Source: Primorskyibacter marinus | Lineage (GTDB): Bacteria > Pseudomonadota > Alphaproteobacteria > Rhodobacterales > Rhodobacteraceae | Direction of reading: 5' to 3' | Length of the DNA: 32,917 bases | Assembly: GCF_003313245.1 (NCBI RefSeq) | Contig: NZ_QJSD01000022.1 | Coordinates: 1-32,917, forward strand | Part shown: piece after piece, positions 1 through 9,296 of the stretch | How positions within the stretch are numbered: position 1 is the stretch's first letter | How the letters are laid out: every line of letters starts with the position of its first letter | Translations under genes and position numbers: made by a program | The notes under the pieces: generated by a model | Database searches by the model: none | The model's input: only the letters and a program-made list of their open reading frames with translations | Told to the model about the DNA's origin: nothing

Positions 1-38
1 GCCGCGCGCGAAGCCATTGGCTTAGCGCAGCGCGCGGC
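1..38. repeat. Long imperfect inverted repeat (hairpin)
   Basis: The arms GCCGCGCGC (1-9) and GCGCGCGGC (30-38) are perfect reverse complements. An inner stem AAGCC (11-15) / GGCTT (19-23) closes on the loop ATT. No T-run follows, so it is not a typical intrinsic terminator for plus-strand transcription. It lies 70 bases before a decayed IS256 transposase and may be the end of an upstream gene or element cut by the window edge. Confidence 0.45.
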
Positions 39-110
39 CGGGCTGGCGGCCACCGCGGCTCTTCGTAGTCTGAGGCTGTTCAAAGACCGACGACAACGAA
101 GGAGAACACG

Positions 111-633
111 ATGACCAACCCCATAATCGACCTTCCGGGGGTGATCGCCAAGAGCGATGACGCGGATTTTCTGCGCGATCTGATCCAGGACGCCGCGCAG
201 CGGCTTATGGACATCGAAGTGGCCGCTGTCTGCGGTGCCGCGCATGGCGAGCGCAGCCCGGACCGCGAGAACCAGCGTAATGGCTATCGGCCGCGACAGT
301 GGGACACCCGGGCGGGGACCATCGGTCTGAACATCCCGAAGCTGCGTAAAGGCAGTTACTTCCCGACCTTTCTCGAGCCGCGCAGGACCGCCGAGAAAGC
401 GCTGATGGCGGTGAGCCAAGAGGCCTATATCCAAGGCGTCTCCACCCGCGCGGTGGATGACCTGGTGCGCGCCATGGGGTTGACCGGCACTTCGAAGAGC
501 CAGGTGTCGCGGCTGTGCGAGGAGATCCACTGCCCGGCAGGGCATCGCGCAGCGATGGCTCGAGAGGGACGAGCGGGTGCAGGCGTTCCTGAACCGCCCC
601 CTCGAGGGCGATTGGCCCTTTCTCTTGTGGATC
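111..633 (+). pseudogene. IS256-family transposase, truncated and frameshifted remnant
   Basis: The first ~139 codons read as the N-terminal part of an IS256/mutator-type transposase, with the family-like stretches NGYRPRQWDTRAGTI, IPKLRKGSYFP and SKSQVSRLCEEI. The frame then breaks. About 40 extra bases (528-567) separate EEI from DERVQAFLNRPLEGDWP, which resumes one frame over. The similarity ends near 633, just before the first catalytic Asp region (normally DWPYLWIDATY), so the DDE core and the C-terminal half are missing. The start codon follows GAAGGAG at spacing 7. It cannot encode an active transposase. I infer deletion of the 3' part during rearrangement; what follows is an unrelated ATPase fragment. 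Confidence 0.8.
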
Positions 634-955
634 AGCAGTGCGCCACTCATGACATCTGCTCCGGAGCAGATATTCATTCTAAGCGCAGCATTCGACATGA
701 TGGGCTCGTACCGGTCGTTCGAGGAACTCTGGGGTGGTTCTCGCCAGGCTGCAACACGAAATGCTAAGGGCTGGGCTCACTGGCCCCATCTTCGACTTCG
801 ACTTCGACAATCAAGACATTCAGCCAGACGTCCCAGTCATCAATGGGACGATCCTGGAAGCGCCCATATGATGCGTGATCGACGTCCAGAATGTGAAATG
901 GTATAAGTTTCTGAAACAACGCGCCGGGTGCCATATCGCCTGAGCTTGGACGCCT
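634..955. other. Junction region without an intact gene
   Basis: The stretch between the IS256 remnant and the ATPase fragment has no ORF I can assign. One plus-strand frame reads a protein-like run around 783-855 (IFDFDFDNQDIQPDVP) but stops at a TGA. The same DNA is open in several minus-strand frames that resemble shadows. It is probably decayed coding sequence. Confidence 0.35.
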
Positions 956-1213
956 TTGCGTTCTTTGCTGCTTGATGATCCAGTCCAGCATATTGACGAT
1001 TTTCGAGCGCTCCATCTTGTCGAGGTGCTTGCCGCGCTCCGCTTTGATGGCCACCAAATCGTCTGTGCTGTCGAGGACCCAGCCCTGGCCGATCTACTTT
1101 GTCGGCGTCTGGCACGCGGGAACGGCGAATTGAGCCGCAGATACGAGATCGACGTTGGCCCCAAGCGCGCGACGAGCGCCCATACCGCCGCGGATATTCC
1201 CCCATGCCGATAG
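956..1213 (+). pseudogene. C-terminal fragment of a Rad50/SMC-type AAA ATPase
   Basis: The translated stretch contains LLLDDPVQHIDDF followed by a short helix and HQIVCAVEDPALADLL. This is the usual order of Walker B (hydrophobic-DDP), D-loop and His/switch segments at the C-terminal end of SMC/Rad50-like ATPases of defence islands. The tail (ELSRRYEIDVGP, then TAADIPP) also fits the end of such a domain. No Walker A, coiled coil or start is found upstream, because an in-frame stop lies near 942 and the IS256 remnant lies before it. It is therefore a remnant, not a gene. The opposing minus-strand ORFs over 764-1558 show no recognisable motif, and I treat them as shadows. Confidence 0.5.
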
Positions 1214-1664
1214 GCGTACTGCGTGGCGGTCCTCAAATTGCCGGAAGCTGAAATATGGATCGATCGCTCTCCACGGCTGACACCCAAGCCTGCTACGTAA
1301 GCTGAGTTGGACGTCCGTTTCAATGCAACTAAACTGTTGCTTTCGGCCGTGCATGTTGACCAAACCAGCGGTGATCCGAATGATGCGCATGCCCGTCGCA
1401 GCTCCAGACAGGTCCGTGCCCTCCACAATTACCTTTGCCCTGCGACAAGCCATGGCCTGAAGCTCGCATCCAGCCTGCTGCACCCCTCTTTCGGGCGCAC
1501 CACCCGCGCGAACGGTCCGAAAAACCTGCAAAAATGCTTTGAAACAACCGATAATCATGTATTTCGCCCTGAGGAAGACAATAGAAGAGCGCGCGGTCTA
1601 TTGCATTGCACTCAAAGACCAGTGACGCTGCATGGATATGAAATATCTTGAGTAGTTGCCCGGA
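1214..1664. other. Upstream region of hsdR, no gene recognised
   Basis: No ORF here shows a family motif. Minus-strand frames over 1300-1620 are open but carry no motif and overlap in frame-shifted pieces, which suggests decayed or shadow sequence. A promoter for the hsd operon must lie here or upstream, but I see no convincing -35/-10 pair. The bases before the hsdR ATG (1665) have no strong Shine-Dalgarno sequence. Confidence 0.3.
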
Positions 1665-4600
1665 ATGACCAGCCAGAATTTCGACCACTTGAAAGAAATA
1701 GATCGCCCACTGGCAATTTTGGCATCGCACGCCGAGAGATATTTCATTGACGATGCGAATACGGCTCTTATCAAGACGCGCCAATTCGCGGAGCGTATGA
1801 CGCGGGTCGTCGCCGAGAACGCCGGCGCAGAAGTCTCCAGTGACGATACGTTATCCGACATGCTTCGAAGCATCCGAAGGGATGGTTTGGTGCCGCGCGA
1901 GATTCTCGACATCCTCCACCGCCTGCGCATCGACGGCAACGCGGCTGTTCATGGGCACGACGGCGAGCGCCGGATGGCCTTCGAGGCAATCAAGCTGTGT
2001 CATCGTCTTGGAGTCTGGCTCCGGGCTTCGGCGACACGACAACCGCGACTGACCATGCCGTTCACACCGCCGAGGCTGACAGAGGGCGATGCGAGCGATC
2101 TCAAAGAGCAGGTTGCAGCGCTCAGATCAGAACTGCAGGCGCGGTCTGCAGAAGCCGCCAGCCTCGCCGACGAGGCGGACAGCGCGAGAAGCGCAGCTTT
2201 GGACGCAGAGGACAGGGCCCGCCTCGCCCAGGAAGAGCGCGCGATCTACGCGGAACTGGCCGAGGAAGCCGAAAGACGGGCGGCGGGACCGGTTGAGCCC
2301 GACCAGGCGAAGATGTTTATCAAAGCCGCCTTCGACTCCGCCAAGGATATGGATTTCGACGAGACCGATACCCGTCTGTTGGTGGACGAACAACTCCGCC
2401 AAGCCGGGTGGGATGTCGACAGTTCGATGCTGCGCCATTCCAAGGGAACGCGACCGGAGAAAAACCGCAACTTGGCCATCGCCGAATGGCCGACATCCTC
2501 AGGTCCGGCGGACTATGCGCTCTTCGCCGGCAGGGCTCTGGTCGGCGTCGTAGAGGCGAAGCGCAAACGCAAGAACGTGATGTCGGCCGTCGACGTCCAG
2601 GCGACGCGGTATTCGCAAGATATTCAGCACGACGAAAGCTTCGACTTTGTGGGCGGCCCGTGGGGTAAGCACAAAGCCCCTTTCATCTTCGCCACCAACG
2701 GACGGAGCTTCTATCCGGCGATGGCGACGCAGAGCGGGATCTGGTTCCGCGACACGCGAGACGAGACGAATGCCTCACGGGCCTTGGAAGGCTGGTTTAC
2801 CCCCAAGGGTCTCATGGAAAGACTCGAGGTCGATCGTCGCGCCGCAGAGAAGGAGCTGGAGGACAAGCCTTTCAATTTCGGCTTCGACCTGCGCCCCTAT
2901 CAAAGGAAGGCGATCAAGGCCGTGGAGAACGGTGTTTCCGAAGGTCAGCGGGAAATGCTCATCGCGATGGCCACGGGCACTGGCAAGACGAAGCTGGCCA
3001 TCGCCATGATCTACCGTCTCCTCGAAGCGAAGCGTTTTCTGCGTGTCTGTTTCGTTGTCGACCGGAGCGCACTGGGCGAGCAGGCGGAGAGTGCCTTCGA
3101 GACGACCCGCATGGTCGGCGCCAAGACCTTCGCAGAGATCTTCGGCCTTCGGGGGCTCGAGGCGCAAGACATCGACCGTGATGCAAAGATCCACATTTGC
3201 ACCGTCCAGAGCCTCGTGAAGCGTGTGCTCGAACGTGAGCCTGGGGACCGGCCACCGGTCGATCAATACGACCTCATCCTGATCGACGAGTGCCACCGTG
3301 GCTATCTGCTCGACCGCGAGATGAGCGAGGCCGAGACGACATTCCGTGACCAGAATGATTATGTTTCTAAGTATCGCCGTGTTGTCGAGTATTTCGATGC
3401 CGTGAAGATTGGATTGACGGCGACCCCGGCCCTCCATACCGCGCAAATCTTTGGCGATCCCATTTACCGCTACAGCTATCGGGAGGCCGTGATCGACGGC
3501 TGGCTGATCGACCATGATCCGCCACATTTGATCAAAACCGCACTCAGCGAGGCTGGCATCACGATCGAAGCGGGCGAGACCATTGATGTGCTCGACCCAC
3601 GCACCGGCGAGATTGATACCGCCACCCTCCCGGATCAACTCGACTTCGCGGTGGAGCAATTCAACCGCCGGGTCCGCGCACCAAAGTTCAACGAAGTCGT
3701 CGCCAATGAGATAGCGCGCCGGATCGACATCATCTCTCCCAATGCGGGCAAAACCTTGGTGTTTGCGACGACGGACGATCATGCCGACGAAGTTGTTCAA
3801 TATCTCCGGCAGGCCTACCGAGACGAAGGCCTCGAAATCCGCGACGACATGATCCAGAAGATCACCGGCTCGGTGGACAAGCCGGGGAAACTGATCCTGA
3901 AGTACAAGAACGAGGCCGATCCCCGGATTGCCGTGACGGTCGATCTTCTGACCACGGGCATCGATGTCCCTGCGATCACCAACCTTGTTTTCCTTCGGCG
4001 CGTGAACTCCAGGATTCTATACGATCAGATGATCGGTCGCGCGACGCGGCGGTGCGATGAGATCGGTAAAGAGGCGTTCCAGATCTTCGATGCAGTGGAC
4101 CTCTACCCGAACCTGCAGGCCATGACCGAAATGCGCCCGGTCGTGGTCGATCCAAAAGTGTCGTTCGAAACTCTCTTTGACGGCTTCGAAAACGCCGATG
4201 ATCGTTCCCACCAAGAGGAAATTCTCGACCAGATCATCGTCAAGCTGTCCCGCAAGATCCGCCGGATGAACGATGAGATCCGTGATCAATACACCGCCCA
4301 GGCCGGAGAGACGCCCGAACAGACCCTCGAGCGCTTCCGAGGCGGTCCGGCACCGGAGGTCCGCGCATGGACCAAGGATCGCCCTGGCCTCGGCAAGTTC
4401 TTCGACTTCAAGGGGGATCGCGGCGCCCCACCCATCATTCCGATCTATACCGGCGAGGATACGGTTACCGGCGTCACCCGCGGCTACGGTGAAGGCGTGC
4501 GCCCGACCGACTTTATCGACGCCTTTGAGACGTTCATCCGTGATAACGCCAACAAGATCGACGCCCTGAACCTCGTTGTGACCAGACCCCGGGATCTGAC

Positions 4601-5006
4601 CCGCGACAGCTTACGGGAACTCCGCATGGCGCTCGATGCCCGTCACTTCACCGAAAACGCCCTCCGCACAGCCTGGCACGACAAGACGAACGAGGACATC
4701 GCAGCATCCATCATCGGTTTCATCCGGCAGGCCGCTCTTGGCGACCCGCTGATCCCTTATGCAGACCGGGTTGGAGCAGCAATCCGCAAGGTTGCATCGG
4801 CCCACGATTTGGACGATGTCCAAAGGCGCTGGCTCGATCAGATCGGAAAAGAGATGACAAGCCAGGTCGTCATCGACCGACAGGCCTTCGATGATCCGCC
4901 TTTCGCACAACAGGGCGGATATAAACGCTTCAACAAGATCTTCGGGGGCGAACTCGACGCCATCCTTGACGAGATCAGAACCGAGACATGGGAGCCCGCC
5001 GCATGA
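1665..5006 (+). CDS. hsdR: Type I restriction enzyme, R (motor/nuclease) subunit
   Basis: This is the restriction subunit of a type I complex (R2M2S). It translocates DNA with ATP and cleaves distant, unmodified DNA. Order of parts: a DUF4145-like N-terminal domain (about residues 10-115), an Ala/Glu-rich coiled coil (about 130-205), and a PD-(D/E)xK nuclease core with D283, E297 and K299 (VVEAKRK). The SF2 helicase motifs are Walker A MATGTGKT (K441), DECH (D541), GLTATP (about 583-588) and QMIGRATRRC. A C-terminal EcoEI-type region follows. At 1113 residues its length is normal for the family. I chose ATG 1665 over the upstream TTG at 1656 because both are in frame and the TTG has no ribosome site. 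The stop overlaps the hsdM start as ATGA. All catalytic residues I looked for are present, so it is likely active. Confidence 0.95.
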   Translation: MTSQNFDHLKEIDRPLAILASHAERYFIDDANTALIKTRQFAERMTRVVAENAGAEVSSDDTLSDMLRSIRRDGLVPREILDILHRLRIDGNAAVHGHDGERRMAFEAIKLCHRLGVWLRASATRQPRLTMPFTPPRLTEGDASDLKEQVAALRSELQARSAEAASLADEADSARSAALDAEDRARLAQEERAIYAELAEEAERRAAGPVEPDQAKMFIKAAFDSAKDMDFDETDTRLLVDEQLRQAGWDVDSSMLRHSKGTRPEKNRNLAIAEWPTSSGPADYALFAGRALVGVVEAKRKRKNVMSAVDVQATRYSQDIQHDESFDFVGGPWGKHKAPFIFATNGRSFYPAMATQSGIWFRDTRDETNASRALEGWFTPKGLMERLEVDRRAAEKELEDKPFNFGFDLRPYQRKAIKAVENGVSEGQREMLIAMATGTGKTKLAIAMIYRLLEAKRFLRVCFVVDRSALGEQAESAFETTRMVGAKTFAEIFGLRGLEAQDIDRDAKIHICTVQSLVKRVLEREPGDRPPVDQYDLILIDECHRGYLLDREMSEAETTFRDQNDYVSKYRRVVEYFDAVKIGLTATPALHTAQIFGDPIYRYSYREAVIDGWLIDHDPPHLIKTALSEAGITIEAGETIDVLDPRTGEIDTATLPDQLDFAVEQFNRRVRAPKFNEVVANEIARRIDIISPNAGKTLVFATTDDHADEVVQYLRQAYRDEGLEIRDDMIQKITGSVDKPGKLILKYKNEADPRIAVTVDLLTTGIDVPAITNLVFLRRVNSRILYDQMIGRATRRCDEIGKEAFQIFDAVDLYPNLQAMTEMRPVVVDPKVSFETLFDGFENADDRSHQEEILDQIIVKLSRKIRRMNDEIRDQYTAQAGETPEQTLERFRGGPAPEVRAWTKDRPGLGKFFDFKGDRGAPPIIPIYTGEDTVTGVTRGYGEGVRPTDFIDAFETFIRDNANKIDALNLVVTRPRDLTRDSLRELRMALDARHFTENALRTAWHDKTNEDIAASIIGFIRQAALGDPLIPYADRVGAAIRKVASAHDLDDVQRRWLDQIGKEMTSQVVIDRQAFDDPPFAQQGGYKRFNKIFGGELDAILDEIRTETWEPAA

Positions 5007-6508
5007 GCGCCACACAGGATATCGTCGCTAAGCTCTGGAACCTCTGCCATGTCCTGCGCGACGATGGCGTGACCTATTCCGAATATGTGACCGAACTCAC
5101 CTACCTGCTTTTCCTGAAAATGATGGAAGAGACCGGGCAAGAGCGTCGCATCCCAGAGGAATATCGCTGGAGCAAGCTGTCAAAGGCCGAAGGCCTCGGG
5201 CAGCTGACCCTTTACAAGCGCCTGCTGACGTCGCTCGGCGACCCTGAGGAAAAGGACGACGACGGCACGCCCAAGCCCGCCAAGGATCCGCTCGTGCTCG
5301 CCATCTTCACCGATGCCCAAACCCGCCTGCGCAAGCCTGCGAACCTGAAAAGCCTGACCACTGCCATCGACGATCTCGACTGGTTTGATGCCCGCGAGGA
5401 AGGGCTGGGTGACCTTTACGAGGGCCTGCTGCAGAAGAACGCCGAGGACAAGAAATCCGGAGCCGGGCAGTATTTCACCCCACGCCCCCTGATTGACAGC
5501 ATCGTGCGCCTGACCCAGCCCCAACTGGGCGAGCGCATTCAGGATCCGGCGGCTGGCACCGGTGGCTTCATCGTCGCCGCCCACAATCGCATCTACGCCG
5601 ACAACAACCAGTTCTTCGGACTTGAGGATGGCACCGCCGAACGCCAGATCCGCGATTGCTACAGCCTGGCCGAGCTTGTCCCCGACACGCACCGCCTCTG
5701 TCTGATGAATCTCATGCTCCACGGCATTGAGGGCGATGCGCAGTCGATGGATACCCTCACCGATGAGGGCGCCACCCTGCACAAGGCCGACCTGATCCTG
5801 TCCAACCCGCCCTTCGGCACCAAGAAGGGCGGCGGGCGGCCGCAACGGGGCGATTTCTCGACCACTGCGGGCACATCGAACAAGCAGCTGGCCTTTGTCG
5901 AACACATCATCCGCGGCCTCGCACCAGGGGGCCGCGCCGCCGTGGTCGTGCCCGATAACGTGCTCTTTGAGGACGGCACCGGCAAGGCCCTGCGCCAGAT
6001 GCTGATGGGTTGGTGCGATCTGCACACCATCCTGCGCCTGCCCACCGGCATCTTCTATGCCCAGGGGGTCAAGACCAACGTCCTCTTCTTCACCCGCAAC
6101 GCTGACAAGGGCGAGAGCGGCGGGACCAAGGCCGTCTGGGTCTACGACATGCGCGCCGGGGCGCCCTCCTACGGCAAGACGCGGCCCCTGCGGGCCGAGG
6201 ACTTTGCAGACTTCGAGGCAGCCTACGGTGACGATCCGCATGGCCGCGCCGAACGGCAGGACCAGGGCGAGGACGGCCGCTTCCGCCGCTTCACCCGCGA
6301 GGAGATCGCCGCGCGCGGCGACAACCTCGACATCTCTTGGCTACGCGAGGGCGAGGAGGAGGCCGAGGACGGCCTGACCGACCCCGACGACATCACCGCG
6401 GCGATCCTCGGTCACTTGCGTGAAGCCACGCGCGAGATCGAGGCGCTTGTGCTGGAACTGGAAGGCGAGGAAGAGGACGTTGCACCGGCGGCGGTTGCGG
6501 CGGAATGA
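5003..6508 (+). CDS. hsdM: Type I restriction-modification, M (adenine methyltransferase) subunit
   Basis: The methylation subunit of the first type I system. It transfers a methyl group from S-adenosylmethionine to adenine N6 at the site chosen by HsdS. The N-terminal helical domain (HsdM_N type; TELTYLLFLKMMEE) precedes the N6_Mtase core. Motif I is DPAAGTGGF from residue 181 (AdoMet binding), and motif IV is NPPF from residue 268 (catalysis), the expected gamma-type order. It has 501 residues from ATG 5003, a start chosen because it overlaps the hsdR stop as ATGA. A longer in-frame start at 4988 would add five residues. The stop overlaps the hsdS start, again as ATGA, so M and S are probably made in fixed ratio. 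Confidence 0.95.
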   Translation: MSATQDIVAKLWNLCHVLRDDGVTYSEYVTELTYLLFLKMMEETGQERRIPEEYRWSKLSKAEGLGQLTLYKRLLTSLGDPEEKDDDGTPKPAKDPLVLAIFTDAQTRLRKPANLKSLTTAIDDLDWFDAREEGLGDLYEGLLQKNAEDKKSGAGQYFTPRPLIDSIVRLTQPQLGERIQDPAAGTGGFIVAAHNRIYADNNQFFGLEDGTAERQIRDCYSLAELVPDTHRLCLMNLMLHGIEGDAQSMDTLTDEGATLHKADLILSNPPFGTKKGGGRPQRGDFSTTAGTSNKQLAFVEHIIRGLAPGGRAAVVVPDNVLFEDGTGKALRQMLMGWCDLHTILRLPTGIFYAQGVKTNVLFFTRNADKGESGGTKAVWVYDMRAGAPSYGKTRPLRAEDFADFEAAYGDDPHGRAERQDQGEDGRFRRFTREEIAARGDNLDISWLREGEEEAEDGLTDPDDITAAILGHLREATREIEALVLELEGEEEDVAPAAVAAE

Positions 6509-8004
6509 ACGTCACGCCCGCAAACTGGGAAGTCGCAGAGATCGGCGACCTTCTGCACGGCATCAAGGCCGGGAAGAACCTGAAATGCGAAGAGCGCCCG
6601 CCAGAAGCGCACGAGCGCGGCGTGATCAAGGTGAGTGCTGTTACTTGGGGCTTTTTCGACGCACAGCAATCGAAGACATTGCCCAACGACTTCTGGCCTG
6701 ATGCCGATACGACGATCAAGGCGGGAGATTTCCTTTTCTCTCGCGCCAATACTCTTGAACTTGTTGGCGCTGTCGTCATGGCCGAGACAAGCTACCCAAA
6801 CCTGTACTTGAGCGACAAAGTTCTGCGTCTGGACATGGAGACAGCGATCAAGCCTTGGTTGCTGAAGTTCTTACGAAGTCCGGAGGGTAGACGTCGGCTT
6901 TCAGAAATTTCGTCCGGAAATCAGCTCTCCATGAGAAATATTGGGCAGGCGGCATTGAAGACTGTCTCGGTGCCCATCCCCCCACTCCCCGAGCAGCGGC
7001 GGATCGTGGCGAAGCTGGACCGGCTCTCGGCGCGCTCAGCCGCCGCGCGCGACCACCTCGCCCACACCACCAAACTCGCCACCCGCGCCAAGCAGGCGAT
7101 TTTGGCATCTGCCCTGTCCGGAAAACTGACCCACGCTTGGCGTGATGCCGGTTTCGGAGACGGCTGGACCGACACCCAGATTGCTGAGATCAAAGACGAA
7201 CGAGCCGCCTACGCGAAGTCTCGTCGTGGATCTCGCCTTGAATCCGACAGCGGTATGAAACTGGCAGACCTTGGCGAGCTTCCTGAGAGCTGGTTCCCAT
7301 GCCACTTGGCCGAAATCGCCGACATGCAGGTCGGGCACGCTTTCAAAAGTGCATGGTTCACGAATGACGGCCCCCTGTTGGTTCGCGGTGCAAACGTGGC
7401 GCCGGGAGCGTTATCTTGGGATGACACAAAGCGTCTTGACCCGGAGTTGGCACCAGAATTCGAGCGATTCCGACTTGATGAAGGCGACTTTGTACTTGCG
7501 ATGGATCGGCCGCTCATTTCGACAGGTCTCAAGATCGCCCGAGTCGACGCCGCTTCGGCCGGCGCGCTTCTTGTCCAGCGAGTTGCCCGTATTACAGAGC
7601 GCCCACAGGTCCAATCGGGCTACCTGTGGCATGTCCTGAACAGCCGGATATTCATTCGCCATGCCATCGAAAGGGCAACAGGCGGAGACCTTCCCCATAT
7701 CAGCGGGAACGACATCTTGACGACCCCCGTGCCGCTGCCCCCTCTCGATGAGCAGGCCGAAATCGTCCGCCGCATCGAAGCTGCCTTCGCCCGTATCGAC
7801 CGACTGACAGAGGAGGCCAGCCGCGCCGCCCACCTCCTCGACCGGCTCGACGAGCGCCTGCTGGCCAAGGCTTTCCGCGGAGAGCTCGTCCCCCAGAACC
7901 CCGAGGACGAACCCGCCGAAGCCCTCCTCACCCGCATCCGCCAAGCCCGCGCCGCCGCCCCGACACCAAAGCGGGGCCGAAGGAAAAAGGCCGCTGCCGA
8001 ATGA
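6505..8004 (+). CDS. hsdS: Type I restriction-modification, S (specificity) subunit
   Basis: The DNA-recognition subunit that guides both methylation and cleavage. It shows the two-fold layout of the family: a first target recognition domain (about 1-150), a conserved helical spacer beginning PIPPLPEQRRIVAKLD near 156, a second recognition domain (about 255-405), and a second spacer beginning PLPPLDEQAEIVRRIE near 408. The protein ends in a basic tail (KRGRRKK). The two recognition domains differ in sequence, so a bipartite asymmetric site is expected; the site itself cannot be read from sequence. The length (499 residues) is slightly above the usual 400-450. It overlaps hsdM and the next gene by ATGA at both ends. 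Confidence 0.92.
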   Translation: MNVTPANWEVAEIGDLLHGIKAGKNLKCEERPPEAHERGVIKVSAVTWGFFDAQQSKTLPNDFWPDADTTIKAGDFLFSRANTLELVGAVVMAETSYPNLYLSDKVLRLDMETAIKPWLLKFLRSPEGRRRLSEISSGNQLSMRNIGQAALKTVSVPIPPLPEQRRIVAKLDRLSARSAAARDHLAHTTKLATRAKQAILASALSGKLTHAWRDAGFGDGWTDTQIAEIKDERAAYAKSRRGSRLESDSGMKLADLGELPESWFPCHLAEIADMQVGHAFKSAWFTNDGPLLVRGANVAPGALSWDDTKRLDPELAPEFERFRLDEGDFVLAMDRPLISTGLKIARVDAASAGALLVQRVARITERPQVQSGYLWHVLNSRIFIRHAIERATGGDLPHISGNDILTTPVPLPPLDEQAEIVRRIEAAFARIDRLTEEASRAAHLLDRLDERLLAKAFRGELVPQNPEDEPAEALLTRIRQARAAAPTPKRGRRKKAAAE

Positions 8005-9296
8005 CTGAACCTCGAACCTTCACGGTGGCGACCGACGCCACCGTCATCACGATGATCGAAGGTGCCAAGCAGCGTCTGGTCGTCATTGCACCTGCCCTGT
8101 CTCGTGCCGTCGCCGATGCTTTGGCCGCACGGTTCGAAGACTTGGACCATCTCGAAATCCGCGTGATCGTCGATGCCGACGCAGAGGTCTATCGCCTCGG
8201 CTTTGGCGAGCGAGAAGCCCTCGACGTGATCCGAGAGGCGGCCACGCGCAACCTGCTCGACCTGCGGGAACAAACAGGGGTGCGGATCGGCGTTGTCATC
8301 TCAGACAGCGACACCATGGTCTTTGCGCCAGTATCGAAAAACATAGAGGCCGGATCGCACAGCGCCGAGCAGCCGAATGCGATCATGCTGAAAGGCGCTT
8401 CCACCGATGATCTCGCCCGCGCGGCTGGTGCAGATCAAACAACCGAGGCCCCGTCGGGCGAGATCGGCAATGCAGCGCTGGACCCGGCCAAGGTCGAGGC
8501 GATGCAGACAGACCTGGAGCGAAATCCGCCAATAAAGTTCAACATCGCGCGCCGGATGCAGGTCTTTTCCTCGCGCGTGGTCTACGTCGAATTCGAGATC
8601 AAGAATTTCGCCCTCAGTCGCAAACAGGTCCCGCTGCCGAAGGATTTCCAGACGGTCACGAATGCTGACCTGCGGGACCAGATCACCAGTCGCCTGCGCG
8701 CCCCGATCGCCCAGCTTGGAGCGGTCAAGGTGACGGTCGGCACCGGCGACGATGCAAAGGAAGAGTTGATCGACGATACCTGGCTGCGAAAAGCGCGAAA
8801 GCAGATCGAGGATCAGTACACTTTCCAGATCGACAATTTCGGAAGGGTCATTCTGCGCGAGGATCGGGAAAAGTTCGATGCGGCGGTCGCGGAGTTCACA
8901 ACGGTCGTGGCAGATTACCATGCAGCAATCCGTGCTGCGCTGGATAAGCATCGCGAGACGTTTCGCGACAACTTTGTCGCCGAGTTCCTGCCACGCTGGA
9001 AGACCTCACCGCCTGCCTACATGAGCCAATGGGGCAGAACAGCCGACGAACCGGCGCTTCGCGAGGAGCTGAAGGACCGAGCGGACGAGGTTTTCGATGA
9101 AATGATGAACTTCGCGCCTCCGTCTGTTCGTCTGGTCGAGAAGAATGTATCGCCCAAGAACGTCGAGGACCCAAAGTTCCTTGATCCTCTGCGTCGCATC
9201 ATGGAAAAGCGCCGGGTCCCGAAGGATATCATCGATTCGCTCTTCGCGTCCGGAGGTGCAGCGCCGGAACAACCTGATCTTCTCGACCGTTCGTAG
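8001..9296 (+). CDS. Unknown protein coupled to hsdS; possible PLD-like N-terminal fold
   Basis: I do not recognise a named family. The 431-residue protein starts in an ATGA overlap with hsdS, so it is very probably the fourth member of the hsd operon. Residues 1-115 alternate strands and helices (RLVVIAPAL, LEIRVIVDADAEVYRLGFG, VRIGVVISDSDTMVFAP), which resembles one half of a phospholipase D-like fold. No HxK(x4)D motif is visible, so PLD catalysis is unlikely. The central part (about 185-300) is predicted alpha/beta, and the C-terminal part (about 300-400) is helical and highly charged. No signal peptide or membrane segment is seen. It could be a regulator or accessory factor of the restriction complex (inference). 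No gene lies in the 288 bases after its stop. Confidence 0.8.
   Translation: MTEPRTFTVATDATVITMIEGAKQRLVVIAPALSRAVADALAARFEDLDHLEIRVIVDADAEVYRLGFGEREALDVIREAATRNLLDLREQTGVRIGVVISDSDTMVFAPVSKNIEAGSHSAEQPNAIMLKGASTDDLARAAGADQTTEAPSGEIGNAALDPAKVEAMQTDLERNPPIKFNIARRMQVFSSRVVYVEFEIKNFALSRKQVPLPKDFQTVTNADLRDQITSRLRAPIAQLGAVKVTVGTGDDAKEELIDDTWLRKARKQIEDQYTFQIDNFGRVILREDREKFDAAVAEFTTVVADYHAAIRAALDKHRETFRDNFVAEFLPRWKTSPPAYMSQWGRTADEPALREELKDRADEVFDEMMNFAPPSVRLVEKNVSPKNVEDPKFLDPLRRIMEKRRVPKDIIDSLFASGGAAPEQPDLLDRS

Noticed and set aside
764-1558. Minus-strand ORFs opposite the ATPase fragment
   Set aside because: They break into pieces at a TAG near 1091-1093, show no motif, and the plus strand carries a recognisable ATPase segment.
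2775-3800. Long minus-strand ORF of 341 codons inside hsdR
   Set aside because: It lies wholly opposite the helicase motifs of hsdR, has no family motif and is expected as a shadow in GC-rich coding DNA.
5180-6241. Minus-strand ORF of 353 codons inside hsdM
   Set aside because: It is an antisense shadow of a gene with clear methyltransferase motifs; its composition is rich in Gly/Val/Ala without motifs.
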